The position numbers and the translations under genes are program-made. The notes beneath the pieces were generated by a model. It worked only from the letters and a program-made list of their open reading frames with translations. It made no database searches and was not told where the DNA came from. A stretch of 64,000 bases of DNA, from NCBI GenBank assembly GCA_047967505.1, contig CM106541.1; one strand, 5' to 3'. Position 1 is the first letter of the stretch. Each line of letters begins with the position of its first letter. Origin of the DNA: Dipteris shenzhenensis. Its lineage: Eukaryota; Polypodiophyta; Polypodiopsida; Gleicheniales. Shown here in pieces: positions 9,694-20,846 of the stretch.

Positions 9694-10892
9694 TGGTATC
9701 AAAGCATCCTTGTCTTCAATTGAGACATGGTGATACTTGTGTGATGGAATGAGAGTGATTGAGATATTGAGAATGTCATATGTCTGTGCATACCCCTTGA
9801 TAACTAATCCCTGCATGGTACCAAGTAAGAGAAGAGGACAATACTTCCTTTTATGGGTTTGAAGAGCCACAGTCGATTGGCGATGAACCAATCACACAAA
9901 CTTGATATGTAGCTAGACTAGCTATATTCCTATCCACCCACTAAGATAAAGATCCCATCGGGACACTATTACAAGGTAATACCACTCTATGGAGAGACCT
10001 TTCATATTGCATGAATAGGAAAATAGTAGCTCTTGAGTCCATTGATCCTAAGGTACTCAAACCCCTGAATGACCCCCAACACTTTCCCAAGGTACCCGTT
10101 AACAAATTGTGCTGGTACTTTAAGAGTGATGATAGAAATGTAATACTAACCATATCATACCATGATAAACAAGTAATGAAAATCTTGGATGGAGGAGCAG
10201 GTGTAAGCATAACCACTAAGTAGTGCTAGGCCAAGTGGGGACAATTTAAGATGGATAGCACAATTTAAGATGGATAGCACAAATCTCATAGTCAAATTGG
10301 TTGATGGAGCAACAACCTTACCATTAGGAGTTTAAGATTAAGACCTTTGGTCTAACCTATCAAATGTGGTCTGTTGTAATGGACTTCCCCAACCAATAAG
10401 ATAGCTATGACATCATATTGGGTAGACCTTTCATGCAAACTACAAGATTGGTCCATGGCTGGGGAGCATAAATAGAATATATATACATAAGGATGAGCAA
10501 GTCATGAGGGTGGATATCCAACTTTGGAAGACTAATCCTTTGTTGAGGAATCTATTCATAGCTAAATCTAATCGGCTACCAAAAGGTTAACATCAATAAA
10601 TGTGTTCAAAGCTTATAAAGAAGAGGGAAATGAAAAGAGTTATGAAGACTCTTGGTGTGCTCCTATACCTGAGTTAAAAGACTCACTAAACTGAATGCAT
10701 TCACTGGCTACAATAGATATGCCAAGTGCTAAAGGAATGCAATTTATGCACCTTAATAGGATCAACCTACCGCCATTACACCTTTTTACACCATAAGAGT
10801 GGTAACACCTAATCAAATTGAACTTGGGATTGACATTGCCATTGACACTAAAAGAAGATAGATATTACTCCATCTCAACTTTGGGTAGAACT

Positions 10893-11126
10893 TGTTGAGA
10901 AACCATCTCAACATCATGTGTTCGATATTGTGCAACACTAACACATGGAGTACCATAAAGGAAAGAATTAGATACCCTAACCCTAACCCTAACCCTAAAA
11001 GGGTTTGTATATATTCTACATTTTGAACTAAATTTAGCGTATAGTTAGTCATTTGTGGTGAGCTCTCTAGCTATGCCCTCTCTCCTCATGTCCACTCTTC
11101 TCCTCTCCTCTCTTTATATTTTGTCA
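10893..11126 (+). repeat. Family-A copia LTR in array unit 3
   Basis: Identical by eye to the unit-1 LTR, with gaact before and TGGTATCAAAGC after. Confidence 0.95.
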
Positions 11127-12325
11127 TGGTATCAAAGCATCCTTGTCTTCAATTGAGACATGGTGATACTTGTGTGATGGAATGAGAGTGATTGAGATAT
11201 TGAGAATGTCATATGTCTGTGCATACCCCTTGATAACTAATCCCTGCATGGTACCAAGTAAGAGAAGAGGACAATACTTCCTTTTATGGGTTTGAAGAGC
11301 CACAGTCGATTGGCGATGAACCAATCACACAAACTTGATATGTAGCTAGACTAGCTATATTCCTATCCACCCACTAAGATAAAGATCCCATCGGGACACT
11401 ATTACAAGGTAATACCACTCTATGGAGAGACCTTTCATATTGCATGAATAGGAAAATAGTAGCTCTTGAGTCCATTGATCCTAAGGTACTCAAACCCCTG
11501 AATGACCCCCAACACTTTCCCAAGGTACCCGTTAACAAATTGTGCTGGTACTTTAAGAGTGATGATAGAAATGTAATACTAACCATATCATACCATGATA
11601 AACAAGTAATGAAAATCTTGGATGGAGGAGCAGGTGTAAGCATAACCACTAAGTAGTGCTAGGCCAAGTGGGGACAATTTAAGATGGATAGCACAATTTA
11701 AGATGGATAGCACAAATCTCATAGTCAAATTGGTTGATGGAGCAACAACCTTACCATTAGGAGTTTAAGATTAAGACCTTTGGTCTAACCTATCAAATGT
11801 GGTCTGTTGTAATGGACTTCCCCAACCAATAAGATAGCTATGACATCATATTGGGTAGACCTTTCATGCAAACTACAAGATTGGTCCATGGCTGGGGAGC
11901 ATAAATAGAATATATATACATAAGGATGAGCAAGTCATGAGGGTGGATATCCAACTTTGGAAGACTAATCCTTTGTTGAGGAATCTATTCATAGCTAAAT
12001 CTAATCGGCTACCAAAAGGTTAACATCAATAAATGTGTTCAAAGCTTATAAAGAAGAGGGAAATGAAAAGAGTTATGAAGACTCTTGGTGTGCTCCTATA
12101 CCTGAGTTAAAAGACTCACTAAACTGAATGCATTCACTGGCTACAATAGATATGCCAAGTGCTAAAGGAATGCAATTTATGCACCTTAATAGGATCAACC
12201 TACCGCCATTACACCTTTTTACACCATAAGAGTGGTAACACCTAATCAAATTGAACTTGGGATTGACATTGCCATTGACACTAAAAGAAGATAGATATTA
12301 CTCCATCTCAACTTTGGGTAGAACT

Positions 12326-12559
12326 TGTTGAGAAACCATCTCAACATCATGTGTTCGATATTGTGCAACACTAACCCATGGAGTACCATAAAGGAAAGAA
12401 TTAGATACCCTAACCCTAACCCTAACCCTAAAAGGGTTTGTATATATTCTACATTTTGAACTAAATCTAGCGTATAGTTAGTCATTTGTGGTGTGCTCTC
12501 TAGCTATGCCCTCTCTCCTCATGTCCACTCTTCTCCTCTCCTCTCTTTATATTTTGTCA
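12326..12559 (+). repeat. Family-A 5' LTR (also array unit 4)
   Basis: TG...CA ends, 234 bp, preceded by the TSD gaact and followed by the primer site at 12560-12571. It differs from units 1-3 by a few bases (for example acccatgg, aaatctagcg, gtggtgtgctc). Confidence 0.95.
12408..12447 (+). promoter_or_regulatory. Telobox run and TATA box in family-A LTR
   Basis: Four CCCTAA units (12408-12431) followed by aaaggg sit about ten bases before TATATAT (12441-12447). Telobox motifs near TATA boxes are known plant promoter elements bound by telomere-repeat-binding Myb proteins. A promoter role here is inferred from position within the LTR. Confidence 0.6.
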
Positions 12560-12571
12560 TGGTATCAAAGC
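12560..12571 (+). other. Primer binding site of element A
   Basis: TGGTATCAAAGC directly abuts the LTR. It differs by one base from the canonical TGGTATCAGAGC complementary to initiator Met-tRNA. Confidence 0.9.
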
Positions 12572-12638
12572 ATCCTTGTCTTCAATTGAGACATGGTGAT
12601 ACTTGTGTGATGGAATGAGAGTGATTGAGATATTGAGA

Positions 12639-15100
12639 GGTTCTCTTGAGTGTTCTTCGAGCAAGTTCACTTCGGTTGAGAGAGACATTTCCATTCATTG
12701 ACTGCTCAATTTCTTCGATGTGAGAAAGATTGTTGAGTGCTTTATTCTCTTCCTGGAAGAGGAAATTCCGTTCATTCCATTGTGATATTAGAGATTATTG
12801 TTTGAGAGCATTTGGAACCATTTATGAGTGCTTAGTTGTTTAGGATTTAGTTGTTTAGGATTGAGAGATAGAGCTAGTTTTTTGAAAGAGATAGAGACTC
12901 TCAAAGACATCTATTTGAGGGATCATTACAGAGGCGACCACCTTGACTTGCTTCTCTAGCTAAGGCTCTCTAAACCAACAACCCTTAGCACTAGGATACA
13001 ACTCACAGTAAGCACGAATTCAAGGGCTGCATTGACCAAGCGCATATCAGCCTTCTGATGGCCTATAAGCTACAGTCTCAATGCCTCCATCAAACAACTT
13101 CACAAAGCAAAGGCAATGCAGCCTTTCTACAACAACGCAGCTAGCAGATAGTAGTACCACCCAAATGTCAACCTCAACCTCGAACTACCATCTCAGCCAC
13201 CTCTCTAACTGGCAGCAAAATGACTTGCAAACCTCTTGACTAGCTAGGGCTTCCCACATCAGATTCTCCATGCAATAACATCCAAACGACGTGGGCAGCA
13301 TGCATCTACCTCTAGCAACAGTTCCATCTAGGCATCAACAAATTACAGCGGCTTAGTTGCACCATCCATGATGGACAATACCACCTATGGCTCCTTCCTT
13401 CCAATGCTCTACAACCACCCTCACCAGTCCAAGCTCCATTAAACAACAATAGAAATGCCTTACCTTGCAATAACACCTATATCACCTAGCAGCAATGGCA
13501 ATAGCAATGAACTCCATAAAAGCCCATTGTCAACGTACCAACTAAGCTGCTGCAAACAACTACCATAGCCACCTATGAGACAACAAACTACCATCTGCTT
13601 CCAACACCTCACCGGCAGATCCGGATGGACATGGCATCTCAGACGGCTTCCAACACAGGAAGCAACTCGCTCCAGAGCACTACGAGACTACATAGAAAAC
13701 AACCTTCTCTGCAGCAGAGCCTCCATGCCTCCAACATCACTGGCATCGATGGCTCCATCAATGGCTATATCACTAGGGCTACATGCAACACCGACTATAG
13801 CACAGGAAAGGCTGCCTCTAAGTGCCTCTATTAACAAATGGGCTCTTGTGACCCTCAGCCTCTACATACCCTCGGGCTCTGTTGGAATCCTAAAGATTTT
13901 GACAGAGGTGACACACGATACAAAAGGCAACCAACCTTATCCTAAGTTCTTACCCACTCATTGGCCAAAAAGATGCCATGTGGCACCTTATCTTTATGTG
14001 ACACATAGGCTCTCTGCCATGTCATCAAGGCTATCCATAAAACCATGTCAGCAAGTGGACATCATCTGTCCATGTCATTGCGTGACACATTAATAGCCAT
14101 GTCACACCTGGCACATCAACAACCACATCAGCAAGATGACATCATCATCCATGTCATCATTGCCACATAACACACTGTGCTACACATGCATAGTCACCTC
14201 TTGCTAGGCACACACATCACCTTGCATGCGCACCCAGACAATGCCACCTCAATAGTGCTCCATAGGCACAATAATCTCTTCCTAGGCACACTATGTATCT
14301 TCCATGTGCACCTAGTTGCCACATCATCATTTTTCTCATTTTTTGCCCCTCCACCTAGATCAAGCCGTATCTCTTGATCCAGAAAGCATTTTAGGGTGCT
14401 CCAAAAAGGGAAAACACTCAATTTTTTGTGATCTACATGCTTGTTGCATCACATGCACATTTTGGCACAAGTATCACATAATTTTGAGACTCGGTGACAA
14501 ATCCGCTTCTTGCACGCACATCACCCTCTACATTGACGCATCTGACCTAGCACCTAAAATGAACAAAGAAAAGGAATTATTTGCTACTTTTCATCGCTTG
14601 ACAGTTGGTCTAGATCTAATTTAGAGTAGATTAGATCATCCATAGTAGAGAGAACTCCAAACTAGCCTATCAAAGCCATGCTGAAAAAATTCCTAAATAG
14701 TTCCTACTCTGAGTTAGTCCCTTTGCTCACATTCGATTTCACATCATCACATTTCCTGAAACCGATCGTACTACAGTTTAGTGATCAAACTTCAGAGTGT
14801 TTAGAGGCATTGATTGATTGATCAAAGGGTAGATAGCACATGATTTGATTTTACACACACATGCCATCATTGTAAAGCCTATTTGGTTATTTTTTGACAT
14901 TGTGCACATCATTTCAAGCCTTGTAAAGCCTCTTGGCTATTCATGGCATCATTTTCCACAAGCCTTGTAATAGATTGGATTATATATTGCAGTTCTATCT
15001 TCACCGACAGTTACACATTTCATTTGATACAGTCACGTTAGTTTATTGCAGTTGATTCAAACAATAATTTCACATACACTTTGAGTACATTTCTTGCACC
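12639..15100 (+). other. Unusually long leader of element A
   Basis: Some 2.5 kb separate the primer site from the gag start. The first part (to about 13000) is leader-like. About 13000-13860 is C/A-rich with short, stop-broken frames; a 172-codon frame at 13575-14093 has no recognisable motif. 14040-14340 is a degenerate run of atgtcatc/cacatca units. 14840-15060 is T-rich. No second LTR pair or primer site was found, so a hidden insertion is possible but unproven. Confidence 0.5.
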
Positions 15101-15452
15101 ATGTCTAAGACTAGAAACCTCAATTTTGAGGTATCTGCTAAGCTAGCCAACTTCAGTTATGGCACATGGAAGTACTGAATGGAGACCATTCTTGTACTTC
15201 AAGACAAATAGGAGCATGTCGATGGGTCTACACCTAGACCATTGGATGATCCAACCAGCAATAGTTCTACTCCACATGTTGCCATAGCACCAGCAATGGG
15301 ATCTATAGCAAGATCTACAACTGCATCTACTGCACCAGGGTCCACACTTGTAGCAAATCCTGCCATTGCCTGAGCACAAGTAGGATGGGACTAGAAAGAC
15401 AAATATGCCTATCATTTGATCAACAAGAAGGTGCAAGATGTCATGCTAGGAC
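15101..15452 (+). pseudogene. Element A gag, N-terminal part
   Basis: ATG at 15101 opens MSKTRNLNFEVSAKLANFSY..W, matching the start of copia gag where a substrate-like L-x-NY-x-x-W motif occurs. A stop replaces a codon shortly after. The frame continues through a low-complexity Ser/Thr/Ala stretch to KKVQDVMLG, where element B splits it (TSD aggac at 15448-15452). It resumes at 29450. Gag forms the virus-like particle. Confidence 0.7.
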
Positions 15453-15812
15453 TGTGAAGAGAGTGCGAGAGAAGTAAGGAGTCTCACTTACAGCTTCCTC
15501 ACATACACAATGGGGGATTACACACAAAGGTGGAGGCTGAAAACAGTTTTCCTCTTCTTAGTTGTGTAAGTCAAAAGAACTCTCTCTTAGTACAAAAGGA
15601 ATAGGTGAACCCTATATGTGGGTCTCAAACCAAACTCAACTAACTAAGGTGGCATACTAACTGAGCCACTAACTAGAGTACATAGAGATAGCTGTCATCC
15701 AGCTATTATTCATGGCTGGTGTACCAACTGCATTTGCAGCTAACAAGTCGGTGACATAAATGCACAACATGGTCACCCTGGCATATCATGAGTGGAGCTC
15801 GATATCTCAACA
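15453..15812 (-). repeat. Element B 3' LTR
   Basis: 360 bp, TG...CA ends in minus orientation. Next to it inside the element is the polypurine tract GAGCTTGAGGGGGAG (15827-15813 on the minus strand). Confidence 0.95.
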
Positions 15813-16682
15813 CTCCCCCTCAAGCTCAATCCCAATTCTTGCACACCAAGCAGGTCTTTGAACTTGCGCATCTTCTCTGCACCTAATGCCTTCGTGAATA
15901 TGTCAGCTACTTGATCCTCTATGCTTACATAAACTAGATCGATAAAACCTACTAGAACCTTCTCTTGCACATAGTGATAGAGCACCTCAATGTGCTTTGT
16001 TCTAGCATGATAGATTGGTTTATTTTCCATGTGTATATTGCTCATGTTGTCACACTAAATGACAACAAGCTTGATGCATATCATAAAGTAGCTTATGCAA
16101 CCAAGCTGCCTCACATGCAACCATTGCTGCACCCTTGTACATAGCCTCTGTGCTCAACAAGGCAACTATAGGCTGTTTCTTGCTGCTCCAAGTGATTGCA
16201 GCACTCCCAAAAGAGAACACATATCCATTGGTAGATTGTCTATCAGAAATACTACCAGCCCAATCAGCATCAGTGTATCCATGCAACTGTATCTGAACCC
16301 CAGTCTCATAAAATAGTCCATACTGTAATGTGGACTTCAAATACCTCAATATGCATCTAACCACATCCAAATGTGGTTTCCTTGGAGCTTGCATAAATTG
16401 ACTTACCCACCCAATAGCATAGCTCAAATTCGGCCTGGTAATAGTCATATAAATCAAACCTCCTACTATGCGTCTATACATAGTAGGGTCTTCCAAAAGC
16501 TCACTTGCATCTGCACTCAGCTTCACATTCTGCTCCAAAGGAACGGAAATAGGCTTACAGCCGGTCATCCCATATTTGGACAGCATGTCCAATCCATACT
16601 GCCTCTGCAAGAGCCATATCCCACTTGTGGATCTAATCACCTCAATGCCCAAGAAGTAATGCAACTCTCCCAAATCCTTCAT
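15813..16682 (-). pseudogene. Element B RT palm end and RNase H
   Basis: A 210-codon minus frame (16682-16050) begins MKDLGELHYFLGIEV (end of the RT palm) and runs through LLQRQYGLDMLSKYGM and IYMTITRPNLSYAIG into RNase H: YTDADWAGSISDRQST, then LLSTEAMYKGA and CEAAWLHKLL. After a stop at 16047-16049, a 90-codon frame (16045-15773) adds HARTKHIEVLYHYVQEKV and VADIFTKALG, the RNase H C-terminus, and runs on into the LTR. The catalytic acidic residues of YTDAD and the ST-E-A-x-Y motif are retained. Confidence 0.9.
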
Positions 16683-17857
16683 CTCAAACTTCTACTTCAA
16701 TAGCATTTTCACATGAAGGATATCTTCATCACTATCACCTGTGATGATCAAATCATCAACATAAATGACAAACATCATAATACCTTTCTCTATTTTTCTC
16801 ACATAAAATGAGAAATCTGTCGTGGAAATCTAAAAGCCACCAATAGTGACAAGATATTATCCAATTTTGTCAGACCATGCCCTAGGTGCTTGCTTGAAGC
16901 CGAACAAGGCTTTCTTCAACCTGCAAACAAACTCACGATGAACATCATGAACATAACCTTGTGGCTACTCCATATAGAGCTGTTCTTGCAAATCACCATG
17001 CAAGAAGGAATTCTTTACATCCATCTGATGTAAAGACCATCCCTTTGATGCAGCCATAGCAATGACTGCTCTTACGATTGCCATCCTTGCAATCGGACTT
17101 AATGTTTCTTCATAATCAATGCCATATGTCTGTGCATACCCCTTGACAACTAATCTTGCCTTGTAGCTACTCACAGAACCATTTACATTGTGCTTCACCT
17201 TATAAACACACTTGTAGCCAATTGCATTCTTGTCTTTAGGCGAAGTCACCAATTCCCATGTAGCATTTGCTTCCAAGGCATCCATTTCTTCATCCATGGC
17301 TTTCTCCCATTTTTCTTTTCCTATGGCTTGCTCAAGAGAAGTGGGTTCTGGTTCTTGTATCACTTTGACCATATAAGCATAGTGAATGGCTGTAAATCCA
17401 TCATATTTTAGCCTATCTACACGATACTTGACTCTGGTAGACTTGTGCAAAATAGGCACATTACCAGGTGCTCTCAAAACATCCCTGGTCTTCCTTACTC
17501 TAGGTGTAACAATAGAAGGAATACCCAGCTCATCATCAAGGCTCTATTCTGAGCCACTAGATTCACCATCCACATAAGAGTGACCTGCATTCACATAAAC
17601 CATGGGCTGATCTACTTTCTCTTTTCCTTTTCATGATACTTGCATACCACTATCTGCATTGCTTTGAGGAGATTCTCCTTATCTCAATCTGCCTGTCCAT
17701 GGCAAAGTATGTGAACCACTGCTAGAGGACACTATAGGTCCACTAATATTTTGTGATTGCTACTGTGAATTTTATGCAGCATTACCATTTTGTGCATCTA
17801 CATCATCAATCACATTTAATGGTTTATACCAGCTGCTCATCTCATAAAAAACAACAT
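16683..17857 (-). pseudogene. Element B integrase/RT linker and reverse transcriptase
   Basis: A 170-codon minus frame (17477-16965) covers the linker tail and RT start: [20 protein letters not shown], then [20 protein letters not shown] and [17 protein letters not shown]. After TGG/CAA-to-stop changes the reading continues with KALFGFKQAPRAW, FVIYVDDLIITG (intact YVDD catalytic motif) and stops near 16864 and 16694. RT copies element RNA into DNA. The upstream linker is acidic and Ser-rich and is cut at 17857 by element D. Confidence 0.9.
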
Positions 17858-17862
17858 CTCTA

Positions 17863-18209
17863 TGTTAATGTCCGGATCATGCTCTTCTAGTGTAACGTGG
17901 AATTAGCAAAAGATCAAGGGGGATCAAACCATAGAATAAACTCCATGAGAGACATATGGTAGAAAATACTCAATCTATTGCAAAAGTGTGTGTGTGTACT
18001 CAATAATACATGATAGGCCTCTTATATAGGGAGTTCCCTTTGAATAGTCAACACTTGTGGGATCTCTGATCCACATCTCTCCTTGTGGATATCCTTGATC
18101 CACATCTCCACATCATGTAGTCCACATCTTAGGGTGGCTACTTTAATACATTCCTATACCATACCTTAGCCCTTAAATCTATGTGCTCATGGCACCATAT
18201 CTCTCAACA
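17863..18209 (-). repeat. Element D 3' LTR
   Basis: Plus-strand ends tgttaatgtccgg and atctctcaaca. Contains a minus-strand TATATAA (18022-18028), the likely promoter TATA box. Confidence 0.92.
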
Positions 18210-18450
18210 TCTCCCCTTGGTGCCATAATCCATTGGCTACTGCAAGGTGGTCAGATGTGAGTTACAAATCCATCACCTCCCCTTAGTGCATGCATTGCTA
18301 CTTAAGGTGGTCAAGTGTAGTTTACATGTCAATACCTCCCATGGGTGCTTTCATAGCTACTCTCAGGTGGTCAGGTTTGATTGCAAACATATAGGAAAGT
18401 TGGCAAGGGTTTACGTTTCTCAATACATTCCATTGATGTCACCATTTGGC

Positions 18451-18900
18451 TCATGGCTTGATGATGATTCCACGTAGTTGACTTGCTGGTTCTTCAATCT
18501 GCAATCTTCTTCCTTGTGTAGCTTCATGCATGATGCTTTGTTCTTCCATGTGCTTTGATGCTTTGTGTGTGAATGCCATGATTTTTGCTATGGTCATCTC
18601 ATGCACTTGTGCTTTTGGCATGTAAGCATTCATGGGATTCTTTACCATTTGTTGCAAAGGCCTTACCATGAGCTTTATTTTGCTGCAATGGCAGTGCCTA
18701 GTTGCTAACAATGATTTTGATCTAATAGGCGTGTAGAGCTCGAAAAGACGATCACTTTTCCTTTTTGGAGTGTGTCCAAATTTTCCTAGATTGGAAGTTA
18801 CGCCTTGTCGAAGTTTCTATGAAGGAGAGGGGGCCTTGATGATGTGGCAGAGGGATTCATATGCTGCTTGCAGACCTGTGCTTACAAAGGGACTATGCTT
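18451..18900 (-). pseudogene. Element D copy of the D/E-family small frame
   Basis: Minus strand, partly open (86 codons, 18711-18451), with upstream blocks LDTLQKGKVIVFSSST interrupted by stops. It aligns with the 157-codon frame of element E: PLQQMVKNPMNAYMPKAQ, then VHEMTIA, THKASKHMEEQSIMHEAT. No match to gag or pol and no domain recognised. A product has not been shown; conservation between D and E may reflect only shared ancestry. Confidence 0.5.
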
Positions 18901-19089
18901 AGGTGGCACTTGGTAGCCTAAGCTTAAGCCTTTAATCATGGTTTAACCGAACCATAGTTAGTTTGACCAACTCTCTACCACGTGGCAAAGAATTAACCAC
19001 TCCCAACCCAAGGTTAATTAACCTTACCCGGGTAATATTCTATCTTGCCACGTGTTTCTGGCAACAGTTGCCACATGTCCTAAGGTCTC

Positions 19090-20490
19090 ACCTTAGGGAG
19101 AAAACATAGAAGAAGCTTTGAAGCTTCTCTGTGCCGACGACGCGAATGGCGATGGAGGTGTGCCGACGACGCGAACAACGATGGAGGAGAGCAAAGCCGT
19201 CATCTCATTTGAAGACGTGGAGTCGTGGCTTTTGTGCGGTGTATGGAGGAGCTTGTAGAAGATGGCATTGCTGGCTGGCTGTATGCAACTGAGCTGCAGT
19301 TGCAGAATTTGGCTGCAGGGGTAGGAGTTGTTTGCTTCATGCTTGCCCGTGAGTAGTTGAGGGTCGTGAAGGTTGGCCCTACTACTAGTCAGTGTTGGAG
19401 CCGATTCTATCATTGGGGCATTGGAGCATGCTGCTGTGGGAGGTAGATTGTCTTGCAAATGGAGCATCTCGGCTGAAGCTCTTAGTGGAGTCCATCGCGA
19501 TTACCTGCGGGTCGGAGTTGAAGGTGCAGAGGTCAGAGTTGAAGGTGCTTAGAGACTTGTTAACATTGGTCGTTGCTCGATGAGTCCAGCTGAGTCGAGG
19601 GAGCTTTGGGCTGTGCTGCAGGGTCGCATGCACTGTTGTGAGATCGTTTGAGATGGACTCAAGTCTGTTGGGTGTGCAGCGATGTCCCATCCAAGCGAGG
19701 TCAGCACCTAAGCCGAATCTACATGTGAGGGAGGATGGCTCCGTTTTCTCTGAGCTTCTAGGCGAAGGTCTCGTGCTTGTCGCTCTGCTGGTCGAGATCG
19801 TCGATGAATTCGGTGAGCATTTTGTCGAAGAAACCAATATTGGACTCAAGCTCCTTGTAGACCTTAGAAACGAGCGACAAATGCTCAAGAGATTTGAGCC
19901 CATGATCCACCTCAGATGGTACCATTTGAAAGCCAAAACTGTGGATGAATCTTGGTGGAATGCCTTCTCTGCTCCATGGATTCTGGAAGGAATGACAATA
20001 TAAGGATCCAAAATAGCTAAAGAGTGGAAAAGAAGGTAGAGACTATGCTGTGGCAGGTTTGAGCCTTATCGTTACGCTCTGAAGTCGAGCAGCAATAGAT
20101 GCAAAGCTAGGAATGGAAGGATGAGGCTAAGAGCAGGGGTTGCTTCACAAAAGAAGTAGAGGTAGGCGTCCATGCTACGAAGGACATCTCATTGTGGAGA
20201 CCGGTGATTTGTTGTAGTCATAGGTCCTCTACTCACGGTTGCTTGCCACAACAACAAGGATTGGCTCTGTTTTATTTTCTTCCATAGCCAGGATTCTAGG
20301 CCATGTTTGTTGACCTTACACAACAGAATGTTCAAGCACTCAAAACTCTTTAAAGAACCTTTCTCATGAATTTCTCAAGAGAAGAATCAAAATGAGGGAA
20401 AACCTATGGACGAAAAGTTTTCAACCAAAATGAATCAAAACAAGAATACCCAACTCTGTCTAAAACTAATCTAAGAGAGCTAGACCTATG
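19090..20490 (-). other. Element D cargo region, possibly a captured gene fragment
   Basis: This interior is more GC-rich than its surroundings and has no counterpart in element E. In one minus frame (about 19990-19750) it reads as a plausible amphipathic helical segment with VDHGLKSLEHLSLVSK and KVYKELESNIGFFDKMLTEF, ending at a TAG in DLDQQSDKHETFA. Another minus frame is open for 208 codons (20011-19385) but is Ser/Thr-rich low complexity. Neither is identified. Capture of host sequence is an inference. Confidence 0.4.
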
Positions 20491-20501
20491 CTCTGATACC
20501 A

Positions 20502-20841
20502 TGTTAAATTCCGGATCGTGCTCTTTTAGTGCAACGTGGAATTAGCAAAAGATCAAGGGGGATCAAACCATAGAAGAAACTCCATGAGAGACATATGGTA
20601 GAAAATACTCAATCTATTGCAAAAGTGTGTGTGTGTACTCAACAATACATGATAGGCCTCTTATATAGGAAGTGCCCTTTGAATAGTCAACACTTGTGGG
20701 ATCCTCTGATCCACATCTCTCCTTGTGGATATCCTTGATCCACATCATGTAGTCCACATCTTAGGGTGGCTACTTTAATACATTCCTATACCATACCTTA
20801 GCCCTTTAATCTATGTGCTCATGGCACCATATCTCTCAACA
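20502..20841 (-). repeat. Element D 5' LTR
   Basis: 340 bp; the primer site complement ctctgatacca ends at 20501. TATATAA on the minus strand at 20661-20667. A few substitutions and small gaps separate it from the 3' LTR. Confidence 0.92.
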
Positions 20842-20846
20842 CTTTG

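Larger units (their letters stand above)
6942..12638 (+). repeat. Tandem array, four units of about 1,433 bp (gypsy/copia chimera)
   Basis: Unit starts (cctgcatggtaccaag) are at 6942, 8375, 9810 and 11243, giving lengths 1433, 1435, 1433 and a partial 1396. The units are almost identical by eye: a 2-bp 'tc' insertion in unit 2 and a few substitutions in unit 4. Each unit contains a gypsy protease-like region (about 1.08 kb), the target site gaact, a 234-bp family-A LTR, a primer site and about 70 bp of family-A leader. Units 1-3 end in a 33-bp segment derived from family-B RT. Unit 4 instead runs into the normal family-A leader. Confidence 0.95.
17863..20841 (-). mobile_element. Non-autonomous LTR element D (2.98 kb) in the B integrase/RT linker
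   Basis: LTRs 17863-18209 and 20502-20841 (347/340 bp) bracket 2.29 kb without gag or pol. The primer site (TGGTATCAGAGC, minus, 20501-20490) and a PPT (GGCACCAAGGGGAGA, adjoining 18209) are present, so it is LTR-retrotransposon shaped. The TSD is imperfect: ctcta (17858-17862) and ctttg (20842-20846); the intact B2 sequence near 43620 shows the empty target acaacatctttgctc. It shares a 3' internal region and LTR ends with element E. Confidence 0.9.

Noticed and set aside
13575-14093. 172-codon plus frame in the leader of element A
   Set aside because: No motif, low-complexity Ser/Thr/Pro/His-rich translation and overlapping open frames; looks like composition effect.
13879-15060. Solo LTR inside the leader of element A (starts tgttggaatcc, T-rich end with tataat-like sequence)
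   Set aside because: No primer site, no target-site duplication and no second copy in the window could be found.
19385-20011. 208-codon minus frame in element D as a real gene
   Set aside because: Ser/Thr-rich and in competition with another minus frame that reads more like protein; kept only as cargo region.
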